Assembly: GCA_023251695.1 (NCBI GenBank)
Contig: JAHEYE010000212.1
Coordinates: forward strand, 1-6,241
DNA from: Sphingobacteriaceae bacterium
GTDB taxonomy: Bacteria > Bacteroidota > Bacteroidia > B-17B0 > Aurantibacillaceae
Reading direction: 5' to 3'
Length of the DNA stretch: 6,241 nt
Shown: piece by piece, positions 1 through 5,498 of the stretch
How positions within the stretch are numbered: position 1 is the stretch's first letter
Layout of the letters: the number at the start of each line of letters is the position of its first letter
Made by a program: the position numbers and the translations under genes
Notes under the pieces: model-generated
The model's database searches: none
The model's input: the letters and a program-made list of their open reading frames with translations, nothing else
Told to the model about the DNA's origin: nothing

Positions 1-447
1 CTTTTATTTGCTTTCTTCGCTTTAAACTCAACTGCCCAAAACAAACACTTTGTAGAAGAAGTGGCTATGTATCATCTCGACAGCTTAACCAGAAGCAACG
101 CTGATTTTAAATTGGTTCAGTATTACACAAAAGGATTTATGGTCGCTGCTAAAACCGGTATAAAAGACACCGTCGATTTTAAAATTAACAGAGCCGTAAA
201 CATGCCCTCTGTATTTAAAGATTTAACTCTCGTAGAAAAAGAAAAACTTACAAATTTCCCCTTCACCGAAGCTAAACTGAAGAATAAGAATTATACAACC
301 TTAAATATTTATCATTACATGAAAGTAAACGATCTGTATTATTGTTTCTTTGATGTGCAAAGACAATTTGATGGGCACAATATTTTATTGATTATGAACC
401 TGAAGGGTGAGTTAATCCGTTATAAGCTTTTGGCTTATAAGAATTAA
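1..447 (+). CDS. Exported protein of unknown function, 3' part (5' end outside the window)
   Basis: The frame is open from base 1 to the TAA at 445-447, giving 148 visible residues. The first visible residues, LLFAFFALNSTAQ followed by NKHF, look like the hydrophobic core and cleavage site of a Sec signal peptide, so only a few N-terminal residues (probably an MKK-like start) are missing. A GTG at 61 and an ATG at 67 exist but would discard this signal peptide, so neither is the likely start. The mature part, about 135 residues, is polar and mixed alpha/beta with no further membrane segment. It includes a Tyr-rich stretch (HYMKVNDLYYCFFDVQRQFDG) and a basic C-terminus. I do not recognise the family. 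The protein is probably periplasmic or surface-located. Its stop codon overlaps the stop of the convergent phosphatase gene by 4 bp. That this is a real exported protein is fairly secure; its function is unknown. Confidence 0.75.
   Translation, partial: LLFAFFALNSTAQNKHFVEEVAMYHLDSLTRSNADFKLVQYYTKGFMVAAKTGIKDTVDFKINRAVNMPSVFKDLTLVEKEKLTNFPFTEAKLKNKNYTTLNIYHYMKVNDLYYCFFDVQRQFDGHNILLIMNLKGELIRYKLLAYKN
420..440. repeat. Perfect 8-bp inverted repeat at the convergent gene junction
   Basis: TTATAAGC (420-427) and GCTTATAA (433-440) are perfect reverse complements around a 5-base loop, TTTTG. The hairpin lies in the last codons of the left-hand gene and ends 4 bases before the overlapping stop codons. 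Neither strand has a U-tract after the stem, so it is not a canonical intrinsic terminator. It could still mark or protect transcript ends from both sides. The stem is AT-rich and modest in strength. Confidence 0.4.
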
Positions 448-1835
448 ACTCTTATTCCTATAATACAAACGTCATCTATTTGATCAAGCCCACCTTTCCA
501 GTCCGAAAAGGCGCGTTCTATTTTTATGTGTTGCTGAGAAAGTCCGGAGTCTGAAACCGATATTAATAAATCCTCCATCCGTTTGTACTTAAATTTCTTT
601 CCATTAGGTCCGCCAAATTGGTCAGGATACCCATCCGAAAAAGTATAAATCATATCTCCTTTTTGCAGACTCACCTTATTATAAGTGAAAGCTTCTTCAG
701 AACCATAAGCTTTACCTACCGGCATTTTATCAGCAAGGCAAACTATTAGTTCTTTATTCCGGATAATGTAAAAAGAATTGTTAGCCGCGCTGTATTCCAG
801 TTCCATAGATTGCAAATTCAGTTTGCACAACACACAATCCATCCCATCCTTACTCTCTACCTCACTGCCCTCGGGGTTTAATGCATTTATTATTTCGGCA
901 CGGATATTATTTAAAATTAAATCAGGTCTGGTAATTTTTTTTTCCTTTATGGTTTCTGATAGTTTACTAATGTTTAATAAACTCATAAATGCCCCCGGAA
1001 CTCCATGTCCGGTACAATCCGCCGTAATATAAACAAAGCCATCGGGTGTTGGTGTTGCCCAGTAAAAATCGCCGCTTACCACGTCCTTTGGTTTAAAAAA
1101 CACAAAATGATCCGGTAAATTATTTTTAAGAAGCGTTTCACTTGCCAATAATGCGTTTTGAATCCGTTTCGCGTAATTTAAACTATCGAATATTTCTTTA
1201 TTTTTTTCTTCAATCAATTTATGCTGAAACTGTAATTCAGCTAATGTTTTTGTTACTTTATCTTCAGCTTCCTTCCGCAAAATAACCTCCGTACTAAAAA
1301 CCTGATTCCAAACCAATAGTGAAACAACCAAGAACAACGAACCGATAAGCAACAAATAATCAGCAAAAGACCATAGCATTATTTTCCCTAAAATCCCTGA
1401 TACGATCAACCCGACGCTGGCAATATCGCCGAAGCTTAAAATAGCAACATGCCATTTTTTTTTGGTGGTTCCCTGCCATTTTTCTTTCCGGATATTTCCT
1501 AAAATGGGACCGTAAGTAAATGCAATTAAAAAAAATCCGGTCGCTAAAACAGCATTGGCTCCGGGCATACGAAGCAGCTTCAATACTATAGCAATCGCAA
1601 TAGTTGTCAATCCCCCATATAAAATCTTCATCGCCATTGAACGCCTTTTTTCAATTGGCAAGTGCAGGGGGAAAAAAGAAATTCCGGTAAAAAAATAGCA
1701 CGAACCCAGAAAATGAAGTACCGAGGCGAATTTATGGACAACTTCATTTTGCCACATAAAAAAGGGCAGCAGAAATAGCACTAATCCGCTGAGCATAAAA
1801 CCTACAGCTTTTTTTCTGTTTTTTGCTTTATCCAT
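444..1835 (-). CDS. Membrane-anchored SpoIIE/PP2C-family serine phosphatase
   Basis: This 463-residue protein probably dephosphorylates a Ser/Thr-phosphorylated regulator, by analogy with SpoIIE/RsbU/RsbP phosphatases that act on STAS-domain anti-sigma antagonists. Residues about 10-176 contain six hydrophobic segments (about 10-26, 37-55, 70-88, 94-111, 129-149, 155-176), forming a multi-helix membrane domain with hardly any extracellular loop. A charged heptad-like stretch at about 182-216 (EAEDKVTKTLAELQ to EEKNKEIF) looks like a signalling coiled coil. The PP2C domain at about 241-461 keeps its metal-binding acidic residues: VSGDFYW (Asp256), TADCTGHGVPG (Asp273), FSDGYPDQFGG (Asp401) and QIDDV (Asp454/455). 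I chose ATG at 1835; a TTG two codons upstream (1841) is possible but unnecessary. No Shine-Dalgarno is visible. The gene is 47 bp downstream of ribBA on the same strand, so co-transcription is possible. No STAS, anti-sigma or sigma gene lies nearby, so its target is unknown. The signal sensed by the membrane part is also unknown. The gene carries two A9 runs. Confidence 0.9.
   Translation of the reverse strand: MDKAKNRKKAVGFMLSGLVLFLLPFFMWQNEVVHKFASVLHFLGSCYFFTGISFFPLHLPIEKRRSMAMKILYGGLTTIAIAIVLKLLRMPGANAVLATGFFLIAFTYGPILGNIRKEKWQGTTKKKWHVAILSFGDIASVGLIVSGILGKIMLWSFADYLLLIGSLFLVVSLLVWNQVFSTEVILRKEAEDKVTKTLAELQFQHKLIEEKNKEIFDSLNYAKRIQNALLASETLLKNNLPDHFVFFKPKDVVSGDFYWATPTPDGFVYITADCTGHGVPGAFMSLLNISKLSETIKEKKITRPDLILNNIRAEIINALNPEGSEVESKDGMDCVLCKLNLQSMELEYSAANNSFYIIRNKELIVCLADKMPVGKAYGSEEAFTYNKVSLQKGDMIYTFSDGYPDQFGGPNGKKFKYKRMEDLLISVSDSGLSQQHIKIERAFSDWKGGLDQIDDVCIIGIRV
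935..943 (-). repeat. A9 homopolymer run inside the phosphatase gene
   Basis: Nine T on the plus strand read as nine A in the coding strand, over the Lys-Lys codons of EKKIT at about residues 297-301, inside the PP2C domain. Runs of this length can slip during replication or transcription. A one-base slip here would remove the C-terminal metal-binding Asp residues. Confidence 0.6.
1455..1463 (-). repeat. Second A9 homopolymer run inside the phosphatase gene
   Basis: Nine T on the plus strand encode the three Lys codons of TTKKKWH at about residues 125-127, in the loop between membrane segments four and five. A slip here would truncate the protein before both the coiled coil and the phosphatase domain. 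The same gene has further runs of seven or eight at 1201-1207, 1528-1535, 1689-1695 and 1809-1815. Confidence 0.6.
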
Positions 1836-1867
1836 ATTCAACTAAAATAACAATATTAATTGAATAT
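1834..1867. repeat. 8-bp inverted repeat overlapping the phosphatase start codon
   Basis: ATATTCAA (1834-1841) and TTGAATAT (1860-1867) are perfect reverse complements separated by 18 bases, filling most of the 47-bp gap between ribBA and the phosphatase gene. The proximal arm contains two bases of the phosphatase ATG. It could be an operator or an RNA fold over the start codon. The arms are AT-only except for one G-C pair, so chance is a real alternative. Confidence 0.3.
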
Positions 1868-1872
1868 TTTTG
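1865..1872 (+). promoter_or_regulatory. Possible plus-strand -7 element, antisense to the ribBA 3' end
   Basis: TATTTTTG fits the Bacteroidota -7 consensus TAnnTTTG exactly and is followed after 4 bases by an ATG (1877) opening a 34-codon frame. No TTG is visible at the -33 position. At roughly 38% GC I expect about three chance matches to this motif per strand in the window, so this is weak. Confidence 0.2.
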
Positions 1873-1882
1873 CAGAATGGAA

Positions 1883-3088
1883 TTAAAAACTATGTCCCAT
1901 TTTCTCCTTTTTGGTTTGGAGATACTTTTCGTTATGGGGGTTTGGAGTAATAACAATAGGTACATTATCTACAATCTCTAAACCATAACCAATTAAACCG
2001 GCACGCTTTTTAGGATTGTTAGTCATTAGTTTTATTTTGTGTACACCAAGGTCGCGCAAAATTTGCGCACCAATGCCGTAATCACGTTCATCCATTTTAA
2101 AACCTAATTCAATATTGGCTTCAACAGTATCGCGGCCTTTCTCCTGTAATTTGTAGGCTTTCAATTTATTTAAAAGACCGATGCCTCTTCCCTCCTGATT
2201 CATGTAAACGATAACGCCTTTACCTTCGTGTTCGATCATTTCCATGGCCGCATGTAATTGCGGACCACAATCACAACGGCAGCTTCCGAACACATCGCCT
2301 GTAACACAGGAAGAATGAACGCGTGTTAAAACAGGTTCATCTGCCTTCCATTCACCTTTTACCAAAGCCATGTGTTCTTCACCGTTAGTACTTACTTTAT
2401 AAGCTACTAATTTAAAATCGCCCCAATTGGTTGGCATGTTCACTTCCACCTGACGCTCAACAATGGTTTCCTTTTCTAAACGGTAGGAAATTAAATCTTT
2501 TATCGAAACAATTTTTAAATTAAATTTTTCGGCGATTTTTATCAGATCAGGCAAACGCGCCATGCTGCCATCTTCATTCATAATCTCCACCAATGCACCG
2601 CAAGGTTCAAAACCTGCCATCACCGCTAAATCAATAGTAGCTTCAGTATGTCCGGTACGACGCAACACACCACCTGTTTTTGCAATGAGCGGAAAAATAT
2701 GTCCGGGCCGGCCGAAATCAGAAGGCTTCATTTCCGGATTAATTAAGGCTTGTACAGTTTTAGCTCTGTCTTGCGCCGAAATTCCTGTTGTGCAACCGTG
2801 TCCTAACAAATCAACCGATACCGTGAAAGCAGTTTCATGCGAAGCTGTATTTTTACTTACCACTGAATGTAAGTCCAATTCTTTAGCGCGCTGTTCGGTA
2901 ATAGATGTGCAAATTAATCCTCGGCCGTGCGTAGCCATAAAGTTTATCACTTCGGGTGTTACGTTACGGGCAGCAGTCAAAAAGTCGCCTTCATTCTCCC
3001 TGTCTTCATCATCTACAACAATAATTACTTTACCGTTTTTAATGTCGTTAATGGCTTCTTCTATCGTATTCAGCTTAAACTCGCTCAT
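1883..3088 (-). CDS. ribBA: Bifunctional 3,4-dihydroxy-2-butanone-4-phosphate synthase / GTP cyclohydrolase II
   Basis: The enzyme supplies both precursors of riboflavin: the N-terminal half makes L-3,4-dihydroxy-2-butanone 4-phosphate from ribulose 5-phosphate, and the C-terminal half opens GTP to the diaminopyrimidinone. Length 401 is normal for the fusion. RibB domain, about 1-203: acidic loop DDEDRENEGD (26-35), LICTSIT, KPSDFGRPGHIFPL (121-134) and RTGHTEATIDL (144-154, His147 and Glu149). RibA domain, about 205-401: zinc cysteines in SSCVTGDVFGSCRCDC (Cys261, Cys272, Cys274), NQEGRGIGLLNK (297-308), the Asp333/Arg335 pair in MDERDY, and TNNPKK (356-361). No key residue appears lost in either half, so both activities should be present. 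It acts in the cytosol. The ATG at 3088 is preceded by a weak GAGGG about 12 bases upstream. The leader is too short for, and shows no sign of, an FMN riboswitch. No other rib gene is in the window. The identification is secure. Confidence 0.98.
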   Translation of the reverse strand: MSEFKLNTIEEAINDIKNGKVIIVVDDEDRENEGDFLTAARNVTPEVINFMATHGRGLICTSITEQRAKELDLHSVVSKNTASHETAFTVSVDLLGHGCTTGISAQDRAKTVQALINPEMKPSDFGRPGHIFPLIAKTGGVLRRTGHTEATIDLAVMAGFEPCGALVEIMNEDGSMARLPDLIKIAEKFNLKIVSIKDLISYRLEKETIVERQVEVNMPTNWGDFKLVAYKVSTNGEEHMALVKGEWKADEPVLTRVHSSCVTGDVFGSCRCDCGPQLHAAMEMIEHEGKGVIVYMNQEGRGIGLLNKLKAYKLQEKGRDTVEANIELGFKMDERDYGIGAQILRDLGVHKIKLMTNNPKKRAGLIGYGLEIVDNVPIVITPNPHNEKYLQTKKEKMGHSF

Positions 3089-3141
3089 AGCGTAAACCCT
3101 CTAGGATTTTTATTAATTTATATGGATTAAATCCAACAGGG

Positions 3142-3149
3142 TAAAGGTA
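3142..3149 (-). promoter_or_regulatory. Probable -7 element of the ribBA promoter
   Basis: Reading the minus strand, TACCTTTA matches TAnnTTTG with one mismatch (final A). It would place the transcript start around 3135-3139 and give a leader of roughly 50 bases. A TTTA near the expected -33 position, about 16 bases upstream, is only a weak partner. The site is the mirror image of the Nudix -7 box on the other strand. Confidence 0.35.
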
Positions 3150-3181
3150 CGGATTTTAGCTTATTAAAGGGCGTAATATTG

Positions 3182-3189
3182 TACCTTTG
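3182..3189 (+). promoter_or_regulatory. -7 element for the Nudix gene, close to its start codon
   Basis: TACCTTTG is an exact TAnnTTTG match ending 5 bases before the ATG at 3195. With the usual spacing the transcript would start within a few bases of the ATG, so the mRNA would be leaderless or nearly so. No clear TTG is seen at -33; TTTTAG at 3154-3159 is the nearest candidate. Confidence 0.5.
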
Positions 3190-3194
3190 TAGCT

Positions 3195-3824
3195 ATGGAA
3201 AACACCTTTTTATCTAAGCTGAAACAGCAATTACAGCTGCCTTTGCCGGGTATGGAGGTGCAATTTGAAATGGCCCACGTAAACAGGGAGAAAGTGAATA
3301 AGGAGGATTTAAACCCCTCTGATTACAGGAACAGCGCCGTGTTACTCTTGCTCATAAAAAGAGATAATGCTTATTATATTCCCTTAACAGAACGCCACGA
3401 CTATAAAGGTGTACACAGCGGACAAATAAGTTTTCCGGGTGGTAAGTTTGAAGCTGGAGATCAAAACCTCAGCCACACAGCTTTGCGTGAATGTTATGAG
3501 GAGATTGGGATACAGAACAACATTGAACTCATCGGAAAACTAACGCCGGTGTATATTCCGGTAAGTAAATTCCTGGTGACCCCTTTTGTAGCCGTATTAA
3601 ATGATGAACAGGCAAATTATTGCATTAATACAGCTGAAGTAAAATCTATTATTGAACTTCCGCTCGGAAATCTGACAAAGCCGGAGATTGTAAAACAAAC
3701 CCATGTAGAGCCTGCGCCCGGGTATAAATTTAAAACCCCCTACTTTGATGTAGAGGGTAAAATTGTTTGGGGAGCTACGGCTATGGTGCTAAACGAATTT
3801 AAACACCTGCTGTTAAAACTGTGA
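3195..3824 (+). CDS. Nudix hydrolase, CoA pyrophosphatase type
   Basis: This 209-residue cytosolic hydrolase probably cleaves the pyrophosphate bond of CoA or its acyl or oxidised forms into 3',5'-ADP and phosphopantetheine, as in the E. coli NudL/yeast Pcd1 group. The CoA-type signature precedes the Nudix box: LTERHDYKGVHSGQISFPGG (residues 64-83). The box itself is G83-x5-D89-x8-R98-E99-x2-E102-E103-x-G105; Asp in place of the first Glu and one extra residue before the Arg are normal for this subgroup. The N-terminal LPLPGMEVQFEMA and C-terminal KIVWGATAMVLNEF segments also fit the family, and the length is typical. The ATG at 3195 is the only sensible start. The gene is divergent from ribBA, and its stop directly abuts the stop of the convergent secreted-protein gene. 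The family call is strong; substrate specificity is inferred from the motif and not certain. Confidence 0.92.
   Translation: MENTFLSKLKQQLQLPLPGMEVQFEMAHVNREKVNKEDLNPSDYRNSAVLLLLIKRDNAYYIPLTERHDYKGVHSGQISFPGGKFEAGDQNLSHTALRECYEEIGIQNNIELIGKLTPVYIPVSKFLVTPFVAVLNDEQANYCINTAEVKSIIELPLGNLTKPEIVKQTHVEPAPGYKFKTPYFDVEGKIVWGATAMVLNEFKHLLLKL
3735..3758 (-). terminator. Probable intrinsic terminator for the paralogue pair, inside the Nudix coding region
   Basis: On the minus strand ACCCTCTAC pairs with GTAGGGGGT over all nine positions, with one G-U wobble, around the loop ATCAAA. The stem is followed by TTTAAATTT. It starts 66 bases beyond the stop of the downstream paralogue (3825), which is a sensible distance, and there is no non-coding gap that could hold a terminator. 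On the plus strand the same stem has a C-A mismatch and is followed by AAAATTG, so it is better formed in the minus-strand RNA. Confidence 0.4.
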
Positions 3825-4610
3825 TTATCTTCTCTTCTTTTCGAATTCGGTAATCTGGTTATCGTAACACAAATAGTAAATGCCTTTTTTCATGTTATCT
3901 AATTTGATTTCCTTACCGTAACCTTTTTTTATGATACCGTAATCATCGTATAATTCATAAAATGTTTCGTCGGTAAATTGCAAAGCATTATAATCTTTGG
4001 TAAGGGCGTAATTTGGTTTTTCAACGTTTGAGTTAATCGTTACCGCACTTGATATTTTTGGTAAAGAACCTAAACCAATTTGCTTAACGCGGAATTTGTT
4101 TTCACCACTGTGTAAAGCTACTTTAAATGCGTAATCATGATTGTCTGCTGTTCCTAAACCATCTACAGTGCCTATTGGTACCCATTTGTTCCATTTGTAT
4201 TGTTCGATGATGTAAGGTAGTGGTCCGCTTTCTTTACTTGATGTCCAACGCAGAATACCATTTGAATTTACATTCATGGTTTGAATCTCGTAAGTTGGGC
4301 GGGGTTTCAGATCTTCTGCGTTTAATACGAAAGGCTTGCAAAAATCTTTGTGTATAATTTCAATCGTTACTTTATCACCGTATTTTAATTGGAGGGCCAC
4401 CAAATCAATTTCAAATGAAGTTGAATTCACTTCGTCGGTAGTGATGTGGCCGTTTACTTTTACTTCAACAGCGCAAAAGCCGACACCCGACCCACCATAG
4501 GCATTTTGAACGTAGATGTTTTTGTTTTGAAACTTTCCCTCTACAACTAACACCCCGGATTTAGCCTGATTTACCAGTATCAATAAAGTCAGTATAACTA
4601 AATTTTTCAT
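3825..4610 (-). CDS. Secreted FnIII-like protein, downstream paralogue of a tandem pair
   Basis: This 261-residue protein starts MKNLVILTLLILVNQAKSG, a Sec signal peptide probably cut near residue 18-19. Residues about 20-100 form a beta-rich domain with the signature GGSGVGFCAVEVKVNG (39-54), TTDEVNS and IHKDFCKP; Cys46 and Cys91 are conserved in the paralogue. Residues about 106-195 resemble an FnIII fold (LRWTSS, PYIIEQYKWNKWVPIG, GENKFRVKQIGLG). The tail, about 210-261, reads like a shortened type IX CTD (YELYDDYGI, KKGIYYLCYDNQITEF, EKKRR) but lacks the usual YPNP opening. No catalytic motif is visible, so a structural or binding role on the cell surface or in the envelope is an inference. 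It lies 35 bp downstream of its paralogue and is probably co-transcribed with it. The leader TTTTAAAAGAA before the ATG resembles that of the paralogue. Its stop abuts the Nudix stop with no gap. Biological role unknown. Confidence 0.85.
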   Translation of the reverse strand: MKNLVILTLLILVNQAKSGVLVVEGKFQNKNIYVQNAYGGSGVGFCAVEVKVNGHITTDEVNSTSFEIDLVALQLKYGDKVTIEIIHKDFCKPFVLNAEDLKPRPTYEIQTMNVNSNGILRWTSSKESGPLPYIIEQYKWNKWVPIGTVDGLGTADNHDYAFKVALHSGENKFRVKQIGLGSLPKISSAVTINSNVEKPNYALTKDYNALQFTDETFYELYDDYGIIKKGYGKEIKLDNMKKGIYYLCYDNQITEFEKKRR

Positions 4611-4645
4611 TTCTTTTAAAAGTAGGTTTAAAATTATTTAGAGCG

Positions 4646-5428
4646 TTATTTTTTCTTTGTAAATTCTGTTATCTGATTATCGTAGCACAAATAATATTTT
4701 CCTTTTTCAAGATTATCAATTCTTACTTCCTTGCCAAAACCTTTCTTCACCACTAATCCGTAAGAGTCGTAAACTTCAAATCCTGTTTCATAAGAGAAAG
4801 TAAGCGCTGTTTCTTTTACATCAAATTTAGGTTTCTCAATCATCGAATTCAGAATCACATTACTCGAGTAACGCGGTGTGGCTCCTAAACCAATTTGCTT
4901 AACACGGAATTTATTTTCACCACTGTGTGTTGTAATCTGAAAAGAGTAATCGTGTGTTTCAGGTGTTCCGGCGCCATCAATTTCACCAACCGGCACCCAT
5001 TTGTTCCATTTGAACTGCTCAACAATGTAAGGTAAAGTTCCGGTTTCATTCTTAGTGGTCCATTTTAATAATCCACTCGATGTAATATTCATGGTTAAAA
5101 CTTCAAACGAAGGTTTTGGTTTAAGATCCTCCATGTTTAATACCTTAGGCTGACAACCATCCTTATGGAAAATTTCGATGACAACTTTATCACCGTATTT
5201 CAATTTTAATTCTCCCAAATCAATTTCGAATGCACTGGAGTTAACTTCGTCGGTTGTAATATTGCCGTTTACTTTCACTTCAAAAGCACAGAAACCAACC
5301 CCCGAACCACCGAAAAAATTCTGAACGTAAACATTCTTATTTTGATATTTACCCTCAACTACAAGCGTAGCAGCGTAATTTAATTTTACGCCTATTAATA
5401 AAGCAAAGGTCAAAATCAGTTTTTTCAT
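4646..5428 (-). CDS. Secreted FnIII-like protein, upstream paralogue of a tandem pair
   Basis: This 260-residue protein has the same plan as the gene downstream of it, about 65% identical over the mature part by hand alignment with a single one-residue gap at each of two places. I start it at ATG 5428 because MKKLILTFALLIGVKLNYA is a clean signal peptide. A reading frame continues to a TTG at 5518, but that would bury the signal peptide and overlap the promoter and the upstream gene. Domain 1 is at about 20-103 (GGSGVGFCAFEVKVNG, Cys47; KDGCQP, Cys92). The FnIII-like domain is at about 107-193 (LLKWTT, PYIVEQFKWNKWVPVG, GENKFRVKQIGLG). The CTD-like tail is at about 208-260 (FEVYDSYGLV, EKGKYYLCYDNQITEF, TKKK). 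A good promoter sits 40 bases upstream. It probably shares a location, and perhaps a partner, with its paralogue. No enzyme motif is seen; the function is unknown. Confidence 0.85.
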   Translation of the reverse strand: MKKLILTFALLIGVKLNYAATLVVEGKYQNKNVYVQNFFGGSGVGFCAFEVKVNGNITTDEVNSSAFEIDLGELKLKYGDKVVIEIFHKDGCQPKVLNMEDLKPKPSFEVLTMNITSSGLLKWTTKNETGTLPYIVEQFKWNKWVPVGEIDGAGTPETHDYSFQITTHSGENKFRVKQIGLGATPRYSSNVILNSMIEKPKFDVKETALTFSYETGFEVYDSYGLVVKKGFGKEVRIDNLEKGKYYLCYDNQITEFTKKK

Positions 5429-5467
5429 TCTTTTAGGTCTGTACAAAAAGTTTATTCTCTTAATTAA

Positions 5468-5498
5468 CAAAGATATAGCAAATTTTTTCCAATTACAA
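5468..5498 (-). promoter_or_regulatory. Promoter of the secreted paralogue pair
   Basis: On the minus strand TTG (5498-5496) is followed after 20 bases by TATCTTTG (5475-5468), an exact TAnnTTTG. Both boxes and the spacing fit the Bacteroidota -33/-7 promoter, the best match in the window. Transcription would begin about 5461-5465, giving a 33-37-base leader before the ATG at 5428. The -33 box lies at the stop codon of the small membrane-protein gene, so the pair can be expressed independently of that gene. Confidence 0.55.

Noticed and set aside
61..69. GTG (61) or ATG (67) as the start of the left-edge gene
   Set aside because: The frame stays open to base 1 and the upstream residues form a signal peptide ending near TAQ, so the true start is outside the window.
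778..1032. Plus-strand open frame of 84 codons
   Set aside because: It lies entirely antisense to the PP2C domain of the phosphatase, shows no signal, promoter or recognisable motif, and is a shadow of the conserved frame.
2562..3095. Plus-strand open frame of 177 codons
   Set aside because: It is antisense to the RibB half of ribBA, whose motifs are unambiguous. The composition is typical of a reverse-strand shadow.
2927..3130. Plus-strand open frame of 67 codons running into the divergent region
   Set aside because: It is antisense to the ribBA start and has no promoter or protein-like pattern of its own.
3089..3194. FMN riboswitch upstream of ribBA
   Set aside because: The 106-base region is shared with a divergent promoter and lacks the conserved AGGGG and GA-rich junction elements of the RFN motif. 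The predicted leader is only about 50 bases.
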